NCBI RefSeq assembly: GCF_902506555.1
Contig: NZ_LR732707.1
Span: 954,001 to 1,018,000, forward strand
DNA: 64,000 nucleotides
Direction: 5' to 3'
Origin: Sphingorhabdus sp. 109
GTDB lineage: Bacteria > Pseudomonadota > Alphaproteobacteria > Sphingomonadales > Sphingomonadaceae
A model generated the notes under the pieces. That model made no database searches, was not told where the DNA came from, and saw nothing but the letters and a program-made list of their open reading frames with translations. Positions 19,006-27,129 of this stretch are shown here, in pieces. Position numbers and translations under genes: made by a program. The number at the start of each line of letters is the position of its first letter. The first letter of the stretch is position 1.

Positions 19006-19787
19006 CGGGCAACCCACCCGCCGTCGATCACCAGCTCGATTCCGGTGACAAAGCGGGACTCGTCAGAACCGAGATATATCGCGCCCATGGCAATATCCTC
19101 CGGCAGGCCAACCGTGTTCAACGGGCATAGCGCTGCGACCGCGCTCCACGGATCATCGGCGGGTACCGAGCCGTTTTCAACCCATCCGTCCACCGCCATT
19201 TCGAGCATCGGCGTGCGGATGCAGCCAGGATGGATGGAATTGCACCGGATCGCATCACCATGCGCCGCCCATTCGATCGCCAGGCTTTTCGACATGTGCC
19301 GAACAGCGCCTTTGGATGTGTTGTAGGCCAGTTGGTCGGGATAGCCGACCAGGCCCGCAATCGAGGAAATATTGATTACCGAGGCAGGGGAACCCGGCTT
19401 TCCGGATTCGCGGAGCAACGCCTCGAACGTCTTGCAGCCCAGAAAAAGACCATCGACATTGACTGCCATGACCTTGCGCCACTCTGCCAGACTATGGTCC
19501 TGCATCGGCTTGACCAGCTCCAGACCGGCATTGTTGACCAGGATATCAAGCCGCCCGAATTGCTCTTCGACATGATCTTGCAATGCCTGCCAATCCTCTT
19601 GCGATGATACATCCAGATGAACAGCATTGGCTCCAATTTGTTTGGCGAGCGACTGGGCACCATTGTCATTGATGTCGCCGATGATGATTTGCGCGCCTTC
19701 CTTCGCCATGGCTTCTGCGATCCCGGCTCCAATGCCTTGCGCTGCCCCGGTTATACACGCGACCTTGTTTTGCAGTCGTGCTGCCAT
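19002..19787 (-). CDS. SDR-family oxidoreductase
   Basis: Classical short-chain dehydrogenase of 261 residues. It has the cofactor glycine motif TGAAQGIG (13-20), an acidic residue after beta-2 (GDIND) favouring NAD, NNAG (85-88), the catalytic serine in INISSIAG, and the YNTSK active-site Tyr155/Lys159. It is the first gene of the E1/lipoyl operon, 114 bases downstream of the AraC-type regulator on the same strand, and ends in an ATGA overlap with E1 alpha. It could interconvert a hydroxy compound and the ketone or diketone used by the rest of the pathway. The substrate is not recognisable. Confidence 0.9.
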   Translation of the reverse strand: MAARLQNKVACITGAAQGIGAGIAEAMAKEGAQIIIGDINDNGAQSLAKQIGANAVHLDVSSQEDWQALQDHVEEQFGRLDILVNNAGLELVKPMQDHSLAEWRKVMAVNVDGLFLGCKTFEALLRESGKPGSPASVINISSIAGLVGYPDQLAYNTSKGAVRHMSKSLAIEWAAHGDAIRCNSIHPGCIRTPMLEMAVDGWVENGSVPADDPWSAVAALCPLNTVGLPEDIAMGAIYLGSDESRFVTGIELVIDGGWVAR

Positions 19788-19901
19788 AATCCCATCCTCT
19801 TTATTTTCTGTGTTTCGGAAATAGGAGAGGGCGCGCCGTTCCGCTTGTGTCAGCGTGGCTACAAAGTTGATTCTGGGCGAACTGCATGCGAAGCGATTGC
19901 T

Positions 19902-20879
19902 TCAGTCGTGCGGATCAATGCTCTTGCATGACTGCTTGAACTGTCGTGGCGATTGTCCGAACTCCTTCTTGAACGCATGACTGAAGTGGGAAGCGTCAGC
20001 GAAACCGCGCCGCATGGCAATCTGGGTGACAGATAATCTGTTTTTTGCCGGGTCAGCAAGATCTGCCTTGGCGGCATGCAGCCGTCGCTTGCGGATCCAG
20101 CTGCCTGCGCTTTCGTCCGATTCCTCGAACAAACGGTGCAGATAGCGTGGACTAAATTTGAAAGCCGCTGCCACCGTTGCCGGTGAAAGGTCCGGCTCGC
20201 CGAGATTGGCTATTATATATTCCTGCACCCGGTTGAGGACCGCCTGGCGAAAGACGGTGCTCGAGCGGTTGGTGCTTTCCGGCTTGAAGGCGGCCGCTAC
20301 CAGTTCGACGGTGGCCCGCAACACGGCCGGCCGGTCTTCCGGTTCCACCAGTTCGATGGCCTGGTGGATCTGCACCAGATGGGAATGCAGGATCGAGCCG
20401 AGTCCCTTGTTGCCATCGACGCTAAGGCCGCACATGTCCTCGATTCCGGGGATCATGATCTTGGCATTGTCGCGCGGGATCAATATTGAATATTGGGTCA
20501 GCCTGCTGGTGTTCTGGAATTTGGCGGGACGGGTGCTGTCCCAGATCGCGATCTTGCCATTGGACACGACGGTTTCATTGGCGCCTTGCTCGAGAAGACA
20601 TTCGCCCTGCGTGAAAAACAGCAGACAGAAATAGGCGTCATTGCTTTTCTTGACATCGTCCATCGACCGGAATCCGGTGACCGGGTCGGCGACAATATGG
20701 GTGAGCATATAGTCATTGACCGCACGCCGTCGTACTTCGGCTATATATTGGTCATCCCGTGCCGATTTCAGATCCCAGTGAAAATGGGTGCGGTCCAGCA
20801 CTTCCTGAAAGCCGGGCAATTGCCGCGTCGGAGGCAGGCTGGTCGATTGCCAGCTCTCTTCCTCAATTATTTTCATCAT
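19902..20879 (-). CDS. AraC-family transcriptional regulator
   Basis: Encodes 325 residues. The N-terminal two thirds form an AraC-binding-like sensing domain (HFHWDLKSARDDQYIAEVRR, LLFFTQGECLLEQ). The C-terminal roughly 110 residues have two helix-turn-helix units: LSPATVAAAFKFSPRYLHRLFEE and LSVTQIAMRRGFADASHFSHAFKKEFGQSPRQF. The sensing domain resembles those of AraC activators in aromatic and amine catabolism. It lies between the leftward SDR-E1 operon and the divergent TonB-cupin-synthetase operon, so it probably controls both from the 234-base region at 20880-21113. The inducer is unknown. Confidence 0.9.
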   Translation of the reverse strand: MMKIIEEESWQSTSLPPTRQLPGFQEVLDRTHFHWDLKSARDDQYIAEVRRRAVNDYMLTHIVADPVTGFRSMDDVKKSNDAYFCLLFFTQGECLLEQGANETVVSNGKIAIWDSTRPAKFQNTSRLTQYSILIPRDNAKIMIPGIEDMCGLSVDGNKGLGSILHSHLVQIHQAIELVEPEDRPAVLRATVELVAAAFKPESTNRSSTVFRQAVLNRVQEYIIANLGEPDLSPATVAAAFKFSPRYLHRLFEESDESAGSWIRKRRLHAAKADLADPAKNRLSVTQIAMRRGFADASHFSHAFKKEFGQSPRQFKQSCKSIDPHD

Positions 20880-21113
20880 CCCTCTCCTGGGTCGATGCTA
20901 CGACGGCTTGGCGCCGTTCGCAAGCCGGTGTGCTTTTCTGGCGCACATTGCCAAGTTTGGTGTCTCTCTGGAACAATTTCGGACAAATCGGTTCACAGGA
21001 ATACAAAAATGACGCCGTTCCCAAGCAAGAAACGTCAAAGCCATGCGGGCTAATACCCTGCCAATCGGAAAGCCGCACACAAGATGGCTCACCGTTCAGG
21101 AGAAGGAAGAACA

Positions 21114-23345
21114 ATGAAGAATTTATGTCGCGCAACCCTAGCTGTATCCCTTGCATCGGTTTCATTGCTAGCCCACGGCACCGCGCTGGCTCAGGCCGTG
21201 CCGGACAATGTCGATACCGACGAGCAGAGCGGCGGCGTCAATGTCATCGTCGTCACGGCGCAGAAGCGGGCGCAGAATTTGCAGGATGTGCCGGTGTCCG
21301 TGTCCGCTTTCGATACGCAGATGATTGCCGACTCCGGGTTCACCAACAGCCTTTCGATCGGCGACCAGGTTCCCAATCTTGAGATCAAGACGTTCGGTGG
21401 TGTCCCGAATATATTCATTCGCGGCGTCGGCAATAATGATTTTAACAGTTCATCGATCGGTCCTATCAGCGTGTATCGCGATGACGTCGTGGTGGCATCC
21501 ACCGGCAGCCAGATTTTCTCGCTGTTCGATCTGGAACGGATAGAAGTCGTCCGTGGCCCGCAGGGCACATTGTTCGGCAAGAATGCCACCGGCGGTGCGA
21601 TCCAGTTTTTCTCCAAATTGCCAGACGACCGGTTCGAGGGGAACGCCCGCTTCGGCTATGGCCGTTTCAGCCTGTTTGAAGGCGAGGTGGCCGCATCGCT
21701 GCCGATCACCGACGGATTCTCGGTCCGGGTCGCCGGCATGGTTCGCAAACGGGATGGCGAAAAATTCAACCGGTTCGACGGCACAGACGCGATCAATGTC
21801 GACGAAGCCGCGGCGCGCGCGATTTTCCGCCTGCGCCCCGGTCCCGATACCGATCTCCGGCTGACCGTCGGCGGGGGCCGGGATCGCAGCGACTATCTGG
21901 AAAACAAGCCGGTGGGCACGATCAACGGAGCCGATCTGTTCGGCTATACCGATCCTTTCCCCGACGACGAGCGCTTGCTCAATTTCAATGGCCCTTCACG
22001 CAATCATTCGGACAATGTTTTCGTCAATTTCGTTGCGCAGCATGATTTCGGCGACTGGTCGATCCGCTCCCTGACGGGCTATGACAAGAGCGACGTCGAC
22101 AATGGCGTGGATGTCGATGGCGGGCCGTTCCGGATCGATGAAATCACCTTTTTGACGGATGCCGAACAGTTCACCCAGGAATTCCAGCTGTCCTATGACG
22201 ACGGCACCCTCAATGCGATCGCCGGCCTCTATTATTTCTACGAGGATTTTGACGCGCGCAGCAATGCCGATCTGCTCGGCGAACTGACCTTCGCCCAGGG
22301 CGCCTTGCCGGTGATCACCCAGGCCACCCGCAAGAACAAGGCCTATGCCGCCTTTGGCCAGGCGACCTATTCGGTATTGCCCGAGTTGCGCCTTACCGTT
22401 GGCGCCCGCTATACGATCGACAAGGTCCGGTCGACCCATCAGGCTGACCTTATCTCAGGATTTTTCGATGACGATATTGCCAATGGCGATCCCATCCCGC
22501 TGGTACCATTCGCCAGGCTCAGCGATTCCTACAAGTCATTCTCCTGGCGGCTTTCGGCAGATTATGATGTCACCGATGACGTGCTGGCCTATGTCAGCGT
22601 TGACAAAGGGTTCAAGGCCGGTGGCTTCAATATCGGGATTATCACCGATATCGCGGAGCGCACACAGGTTGATCCGGAAACCCTGATTTCCTACGAAGTC
22701 GGCTTCAAATCGACCCTGTTCGACCGCAATCTGAGATTGAATGTTGCGGCCTTCTATTATGATTACAGCGATCTGCAGGTCCTGTCGGTCAACACACAGG
22801 CGGGCAGCGCCGTCCCGACCCTGGGCCTCGACAATGCCGCCGATGCGAAGATCAAGGGCATAGAAGTCGAGGCGTTTGCGACGCCGACGAACTGGCTCGA
22901 TCTCGGCCTGAATTTCGGCGTCCTGGATGCCGAATTCAAAAATTACCAGTCCGGGGCGATTGATCCGGTTTCCGGCTTGCCCCGGGATTTCTCCGGTAAC
23001 AGCATGCCGGGCGCGCCAAAATTCACCCTGTCGGCCAACGCCCAGGTTACCGTGCCAGTCGGACGCTTCGAAACGCGCTGGCGGGCCGAATATAATTATA
23101 CCGGCAAGAAATTCTACAACAATGCCGAGGACCCTCTGATCAGTTCCGGAGAGGGCTACGGGCTGCTCAATTTGCGGGCCTCGCTATCCGATCCTGACAA
23201 CGGCTGGGAACTGGCGGCCTGGGCCAAAAATGTCACCGATAAGGCCTATATTGTCGATGCGACCGATCTGCGCGGTTTCGGTTTCGTGCCGCGCTATTAT
23301 GGCGAACGGGCCACCTATGGTGCCGAACTCCGGCTTACGTTCTAA
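21114..23345 (+). CDS. TonB-dependent receptor (sphingomonad catabolic type)
   Basis: Outer-membrane gated transporter of 743 residues. The start is the ATG at 21114, with AGGAGAAGGAAG just upstream. A signal peptide ends near ALAQ. A TonB-box-like VIVVTAQKRAQNLQDVPVSVS stretch precedes the plug (SIGDQVPNLEIKTFGGVP, IEVVRGPQGTLFGKNATGGA). The barrel has the usual DKGFKAGGFN segment and ends ERATYGAELRLTF with the terminal aromatic residue. The plug motifs are of the broad sphingomonad receptor group often linked to aromatic or sterol-like substrates rather than siderophores. It heads the operon with the cupin and CoA-ligase genes, so it probably imports the substrate. Confidence 0.92.
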   Translation: MKNLCRATLAVSLASVSLLAHGTALAQAVPDNVDTDEQSGGVNVIVVTAQKRAQNLQDVPVSVSAFDTQMIADSGFTNSLSIGDQVPNLEIKTFGGVPNIFIRGVGNNDFNSSSIGPISVYRDDVVVASTGSQIFSLFDLERIEVVRGPQGTLFGKNATGGAIQFFSKLPDDRFEGNARFGYGRFSLFEGEVAASLPITDGFSVRVAGMVRKRDGEKFNRFDGTDAINVDEAAARAIFRLRPGPDTDLRLTVGGGRDRSDYLENKPVGTINGADLFGYTDPFPDDERLLNFNGPSRNHSDNVFVNFVAQHDFGDWSIRSLTGYDKSDVDNGVDVDGGPFRIDEITFLTDAEQFTQEFQLSYDDGTLNAIAGLYYFYEDFDARSNADLLGELTFAQGALPVITQATRKNKAYAAFGQATYSVLPELRLTVGARYTIDKVRSTHQADLISGFFDDDIANGDPIPLVPFARLSDSYKSFSWRLSADYDVTDDVLAYVSVDKGFKAGGFNIGIITDIAERTQVDPETLISYEVGFKSTLFDRNLRLNVAAFYYDYSDLQVLSVNTQAGSAVPTLGLDNAADAKIKGIEVEAFATPTNWLDLGLNFGVLDAEFKNYQSGAIDPVSGLPRDFSGNSMPGAPKFTLSANAQVTVPVGRFETRWRAEYNYTGKKFYNNAEDPLISSGEGYGLLNLRASLSDPDNGWELAAWAKNVTDKAYIVDATDLRGFGFVPRYYGERATYGAELRLTF

Positions 23346-23367
23346 CCCCAGAAGACAGGATTTGACC

Positions 23368-23763
23368 ATGGATATTGTGCCTGAACTGCTGACCACCCCC
23401 GGAGATATTGGCTGGTCCAATCTGGTGGAGGGAATCGATTTCAAGCTCTTCTTTGCCAGCCAGGAGACGGGCAGATGGACAGTGCTGCTACGCTGCCAGC
23501 CAGGCAGTTTCTTTCCCCGGCACCGTCACCTCGGCGCGGGAGAATATTATGTGGTCAAGGGCAAGATGGAATATCGCATGGGCGTGGCGCTCGAAGGCAC
23601 CTATGGTTATGAGCCGCTGGATGTTATCCACGACCACACGGCTTTTCCGGAATATACCGAGCTCTATTTCACCAATCATGGCCCGGTCGTTTTTCTCGAC
23701 GACGAAGACAATGTGACATCGATATTGGATCATTCTCTTTTAACCGAGCTGTCGAACGGATAA
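23368..23763 (+). CDS. Small cupin protein, dihydroxyacetophenone/diketone-dioxygenase-like
   Basis: Encodes 131 residues in one cupin domain. The metal-binding motif reads GSFFPRHRHLGAGEYYVVKG: His52, His54 and Glu59, with a further histidine near 88-90 (IHDHTAF). The layout resembles the short ChrR-like cupins that include 2,4'-dihydroxyacetophenone dioxygenase and acetylacetone dioxygenase, which split a C-C bond next to carbonyl groups using Fe(II) and oxygen. It lies 22 bases after the TonB receptor and 10 before the CoA synthetase. If it is a dioxygenase, its acid product would be activated by the next enzyme. Family match is moderate and the substrate is inferred. Confidence 0.72.
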   Translation: MDIVPELLTTPGDIGWSNLVEGIDFKLFFASQETGRWTVLLRCQPGSFFPRHRHLGAGEYYVVKGKMEYRMGVALEGTYGYEPLDVIHDHTAFPEYTELYFTNHGPVVFLDDEDNVTSILDHSLLTELSNG

Positions 23764-23773
23764 GCTGCTCCCG

Positions 23774-25642
23774 ATGCATGAATATGAAAAGTCCATAGCG
23801 GATAATATCGCCGATCCGGATCGTTTCTGGCTGGAAGCCTCTTCGGAAATCGACTGGATTGCAGCGCCGACGATCGGCTGGGACGAGGACAGCAACAGCT
23901 GGTTTCCCGATGGCCAGCTGAACAGCTGCTACAATGCCGTGGACCGCCATGTCGACGGGGGCAGGGCGGACCAGAATGCGGTCATCTACGAAAGCCCGGT
24001 TACCGGACGGCGGCAGACATTTACTTATCGCGAATTGCAGGCGGAGGTTGCAAGAACCGCCGGCATGATCGCGGCGCAAGGCGTGGGGAAGGGTGACCGC
24101 GTGATCATCTACATGCCGATGATCCCGCAAACCCTGTTCGCCATGCTTGCCTGCGCGCGGATCGGCGCAATACATTCGGTCGTGTTCGGCGGTTTTGCCC
24201 CGCCGGAACTGGCGAAACGGATCGATGACGCCGAGCCCAGATTATTGCTCACCGCATCTTGCGGAATAGAAGGCCAGAAAGTCATTCCCTACCAGCCGCT
24301 GGTGGTCGAGAGTCTGGCGCAGGCCCGGCACCCGGTGCCAGCCGTGCTGCTGTTCCAGCGCGAGACTCTGCGCGCCGACCTCGGCGATGGCTGGGCGCAA
24401 GACTGGTCGGAACAGCTTGCCAAGGCCAAGCCCGCCGAATGCGTTCCCCTCATGTCCTCCGACCCGCTCTACATCCTTTATACATCGGGAACCACCGGAA
24501 CGCCGAAAGGGGTGGTGCGCGATAATGGCGGACATGCAGTGGCGCTCGAATGGAGCATGCGCCATGTCTACGGCCTGAAGCCCGGCGAATGTTTCTGGGC
24601 GGCTTCCGACGTCGGCTGGGTGGTCGGCCACAGCTATATTGTCTATGCGCCGCTGTTCGCGGGTGCCACCGTGGTCCTCTATGAGGGCAAGCCGGTGGGC
24701 ACGCCGGATGCCGGCGAATTCTGGCGGGTTATCGAGCGTAACCGGGTCTCGGTATTTTTCACCGCTCCAACCGCCATCCGCGCCATTCGCAAGGAAGACG
24801 AGGATGGCGCGCTCTATCCGGCAAGCAACTTGCCCTCGCTCCGGGCGGTGTTTCTGGCCGGCGAACGCGCTGACCCGGACACGATAAAATGGCTGGAAAA
24901 GCGTACTGGGCGTCCGGTTATCGATCACTGGTGGCAGACGGAACTGGGGTGGCCCGCGCTGGCAACTTGTGCAGGTCTGGGTGATGTGCGCCGTAAAGCG
25001 GGCAGCGCGGGTTTCCCGGTGCCCGGTTACCAATTTCATGTGCTGGACGACGATGGTAAGCCTGTATCCGGTGAAGGGGTGGGCAATATTGTGATAGATT
25101 GCCCCTTGCCACCAGGCTGCTTCAAAGGACTCTGGAGCAATGACGAAGGCTTTCAAAAAGCCTTTGCATCTTATCCCGGATATTATGAAACTGGTGACGC
25201 AGGCTTTTGCGACGCGGATGGATTCATGCACGTGATGGGCCGAACCGATGATATCATAAATGTTGCCGGGCACAGGTTGTCCACCGGTCAGATGGAAGGC
25301 GCGCTGGCTGAGGTTGACGGTGTGTCGGAATGCGCGGTGATCGGGGCCGACGATATGCTGAAGGGGATGATCCCGGTTGCTTTTGTTGTCGCTTCCGGAC
25401 AGCAAAGTGAAGCGGAACTGGTCACCGCCTGTATCGCGCATGCCCGATCTGAAATAGGAGCTGTCGCATCGGTGAAGACCATCCATGTCGTTGGCGCATT
25501 GCCAAAAACGCGCTCGGGGAAAATTCTGCGTTCGTCGCTGCGCTCGATTGCCAATGGTCAGGACGTCACCATGCCCAGCACAATCGAAAATCCTGACGCG
25601 ATTGAGGCGATACTAGCCCAGTTGGATGTTTCCGACCATTAG
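23774..25642 (+). CDS. Acetyl/propionyl-CoA synthetase-like ligase
   Basis: AMP-forming short-chain acyl-CoA synthetase of 622 residues (PrpE/ACSS3-like). It has the N-terminal ACS domain (WFPDGQLNSCYNAVDRHV), IHSVVFGGFAPPELAKRI, the P-loop YILYTSGTTGTPKGVVRD, WWQTELGWP, YYETGDAGFCDADGF, and the C-terminal catalytic lysine in KTRSGKILR. The WWQTE tryptophan region is typical of enzymes taking acetate or propionate. It is third in the rightward operon after the TonB receptor and cupin. It probably activates a short acid made by cleavage of the imported compound. Confidence 0.9.
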   Translation: MHEYEKSIADNIADPDRFWLEASSEIDWIAAPTIGWDEDSNSWFPDGQLNSCYNAVDRHVDGGRADQNAVIYESPVTGRRQTFTYRELQAEVARTAGMIAAQGVGKGDRVIIYMPMIPQTLFAMLACARIGAIHSVVFGGFAPPELAKRIDDAEPRLLLTASCGIEGQKVIPYQPLVVESLAQARHPVPAVLLFQRETLRADLGDGWAQDWSEQLAKAKPAECVPLMSSDPLYILYTSGTTGTPKGVVRDNGGHAVALEWSMRHVYGLKPGECFWAASDVGWVVGHSYIVYAPLFAGATVVLYEGKPVGTPDAGEFWRVIERNRVSVFFTAPTAIRAIRKEDEDGALYPASNLPSLRAVFLAGERADPDTIKWLEKRTGRPVIDHWWQTELGWPALATCAGLGDVRRKAGSAGFPVPGYQFHVLDDDGKPVSGEGVGNIVIDCPLPPGCFKGLWSNDEGFQKAFASYPGYYETGDAGFCDADGFMHVMGRTDDIINVAGHRLSTGQMEGALAEVDGVSECAVIGADDMLKGMIPVAFVVASGQQSEAELVTACIAHARSEIGAVASVKTIHVVGALPKTRSGKILRSSLRSIANGQDVTMPSTIENPDAIEAILAQLDVSDH

Positions 25643-25861
25643 CGGTTCGTAGATCGAGCCTGCGAAATCCAGCGCAGCGGCTTGAGGGCAGGGAGATATT
25701 GTGCCTACGACCTGCTCCCGGCCTCATCTCCTGCTACGATCTCGATTCTCATTTCGAAGCGATGTGACGAACACTATCGACCTCGGATTTTTTGCCCGCT
25801 GCGATCACTAGCCCATTGACATAGCGATAGCGAACAGCCAAATGCGCAGAAACTTAAAAGA

Positions 25862-25876
25862 ACGATACCGTTTCGT
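25862..25876. promoter_or_regulatory. Candidate TetR-type operator upstream of the Emr-like operon
   Basis: ACGATAC-C-GTTTCGT is an imperfect inverted repeat (6 of 7 pairs) ending 14 bases before the ATG of the adaptor gene, where a repressor would block transcription or ribosome access. A TTGACA hexamer sits at 25816-25821 as a possible -35, but no good -10 is visible. The TetR-type gene at the end of this operon is the obvious candidate ligand. Confidence 0.4.
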
Positions 25877-25890
25877 TTCGGGAATTATTA

Positions 25891-27129
25891 ATGACAGAAA
25901 CCCCTCTTCAGACTTCCTCCCCCTCTTCCCACAAAAGAAATTCCGACAATCCGGTCGATGAGAACCAGCTGCGAGGCGATAGCCCGGACGCAGACTGCGA
26001 TTCCGCACCGGAGAACCAGTCGCAGGATGATCATGCTCCCTCGGTGACCGATCGTTCCTGGTTTCGCCCGTTGCTGATCGTCATCGCAATTGTGGCTCTG
26101 GCTTTTGGCGCGTATCAATTCTGGCTTTACCAGACGGTTGGAAAATATCAGGAATCAACCAATGATGCCTTTGTCACCGCAGATGATGTTGCGATTTCTT
26201 CGAAACTTTCCGGCTTTGTCGAAAAAGTCGTGGTGGCGGAAAACGCAACGGTCGACGAGGGTGCATTACTCGTCCAGATCAGGGCATCAGATTATGCAAA
26301 CCGGATCGATGCCGCCGATAGCCAAATCGCCCTGGCCCGCTCCAATGAGGCAGTTACCCGGTCGAATATACGCGAGGCGCAAGCTGCGGTTACGGCCGCC
26401 GAAGCGGAAGTCGCTTCGGTCCAGGCCCGGATACAGTATCTCGAGCAGCAGATCAGCCGCTACCGGCCGCTGGTCGCTTCGGGAGCAGAACCTTCGACCC
26501 GTCTCGACGGTTTCACAACCGAACTTGCCCAGGCGATCGCGGCACGGCGAGGCAATCAGGCTGCGGTAAATCAGGCCCGGCAACGGGTAATGTCCCTGCA
26601 AGCCCAGACGGGTGCGGCCCAGGCCCAGATCCAGGCCGCCCGGGTGGATCGCAGCCGCGCCCGGGACGATCTGTCCGATACCAAGCTGACGGCACCGGTA
26701 GGCGGCCGCGTCGGCAGCCTGGCAGCGCGTGCCGGTCAGTTCGTCCAGCCCGGCCAGCGCTTGATGACCATCGTCCCCACCGGCGATATTTATGTGACGG
26801 CCAATTTCAAGGAAACGCAGATCGGACTGATGCGGCCGGGTCAGTCCGCCTCCATTGTGGCTGATGCGCTTCCGGGTGTCGAGTTTCGCGGTGTGGTCGA
26901 AAGCATCACGCCGGGAACGGGCGCAAATTTCTCGCTGATTCCTCCCCAGAATGCGACCGGCAATTTCACGAAAATCGTCCAGCGTGTGCCGGTCCGTTTG
27001 CGGATCGAAGCGGGGCCGGAATCGCGCCGCATTCTGGTGCCCGGCCTGTCGCTGGAGGTTTCTGTCGACACGAGATCAGGGCGCGATTCCGTGGCAGCTA
27101 TTGAGCGCGAGCAGGCTGGCGACCGGTGA
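25891..27129 (+). CDS. HlyD/EmrA-type membrane fusion protein
   Basis: Periplasmic adaptor of a tripartite MFS export system, 412 residues. A roughly 55-residue cytoplasmic Ser/Asp/Glu-rich head precedes one membrane segment (FRPLLIVIAIVALAFGAYQF). Next come the biotinyl-lipoyl half (GFVEKVVVAENATVDEGALL), a long coiled-coil hairpin (about 130-265) and the second lipoyl half ending DTKLTAPVGGRVGSLAARAG. EmrA-type signatures PTGDIYVTANFKETQIG and MRPGQSASI follow. Its stop overlaps the GTG start of the MFS gene (GTGA). The acidic N-terminal head is longer than usual for EmrA. Confidence 0.9.
   Translation: MTETPLQTSSPSSHKRNSDNPVDENQLRGDSPDADCDSAPENQSQDDHAPSVTDRSWFRPLLIVIAIVALAFGAYQFWLYQTVGKYQESTNDAFVTADDVAISSKLSGFVEKVVVAENATVDEGALLVQIRASDYANRIDAADSQIALARSNEAVTRSNIREAQAAVTAAEAEVASVQARIQYLEQQISRYRPLVASGAEPSTRLDGFTTELAQAIAARRGNQAAVNQARQRVMSLQAQTGAAQAQIQAARVDRSRARDDLSDTKLTAPVGGRVGSLAARAGQFVQPGQRLMTIVPTGDIYVTANFKETQIGLMRPGQSASIVADALPGVEFRGVVESITPGTGANFSLIPPQNATGNFTKIVQRVPVRLRIEAGPESRRILVPGLSLEVSVDTRSGRDSVAAIEREQAGDR

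Noticed and set aside
24242-25486. Minus-strand frame of 414 codons opposite the CoA synthetase
   Set aside because: The plus strand has uninterrupted adenylate-forming motifs; the antisense product has none.
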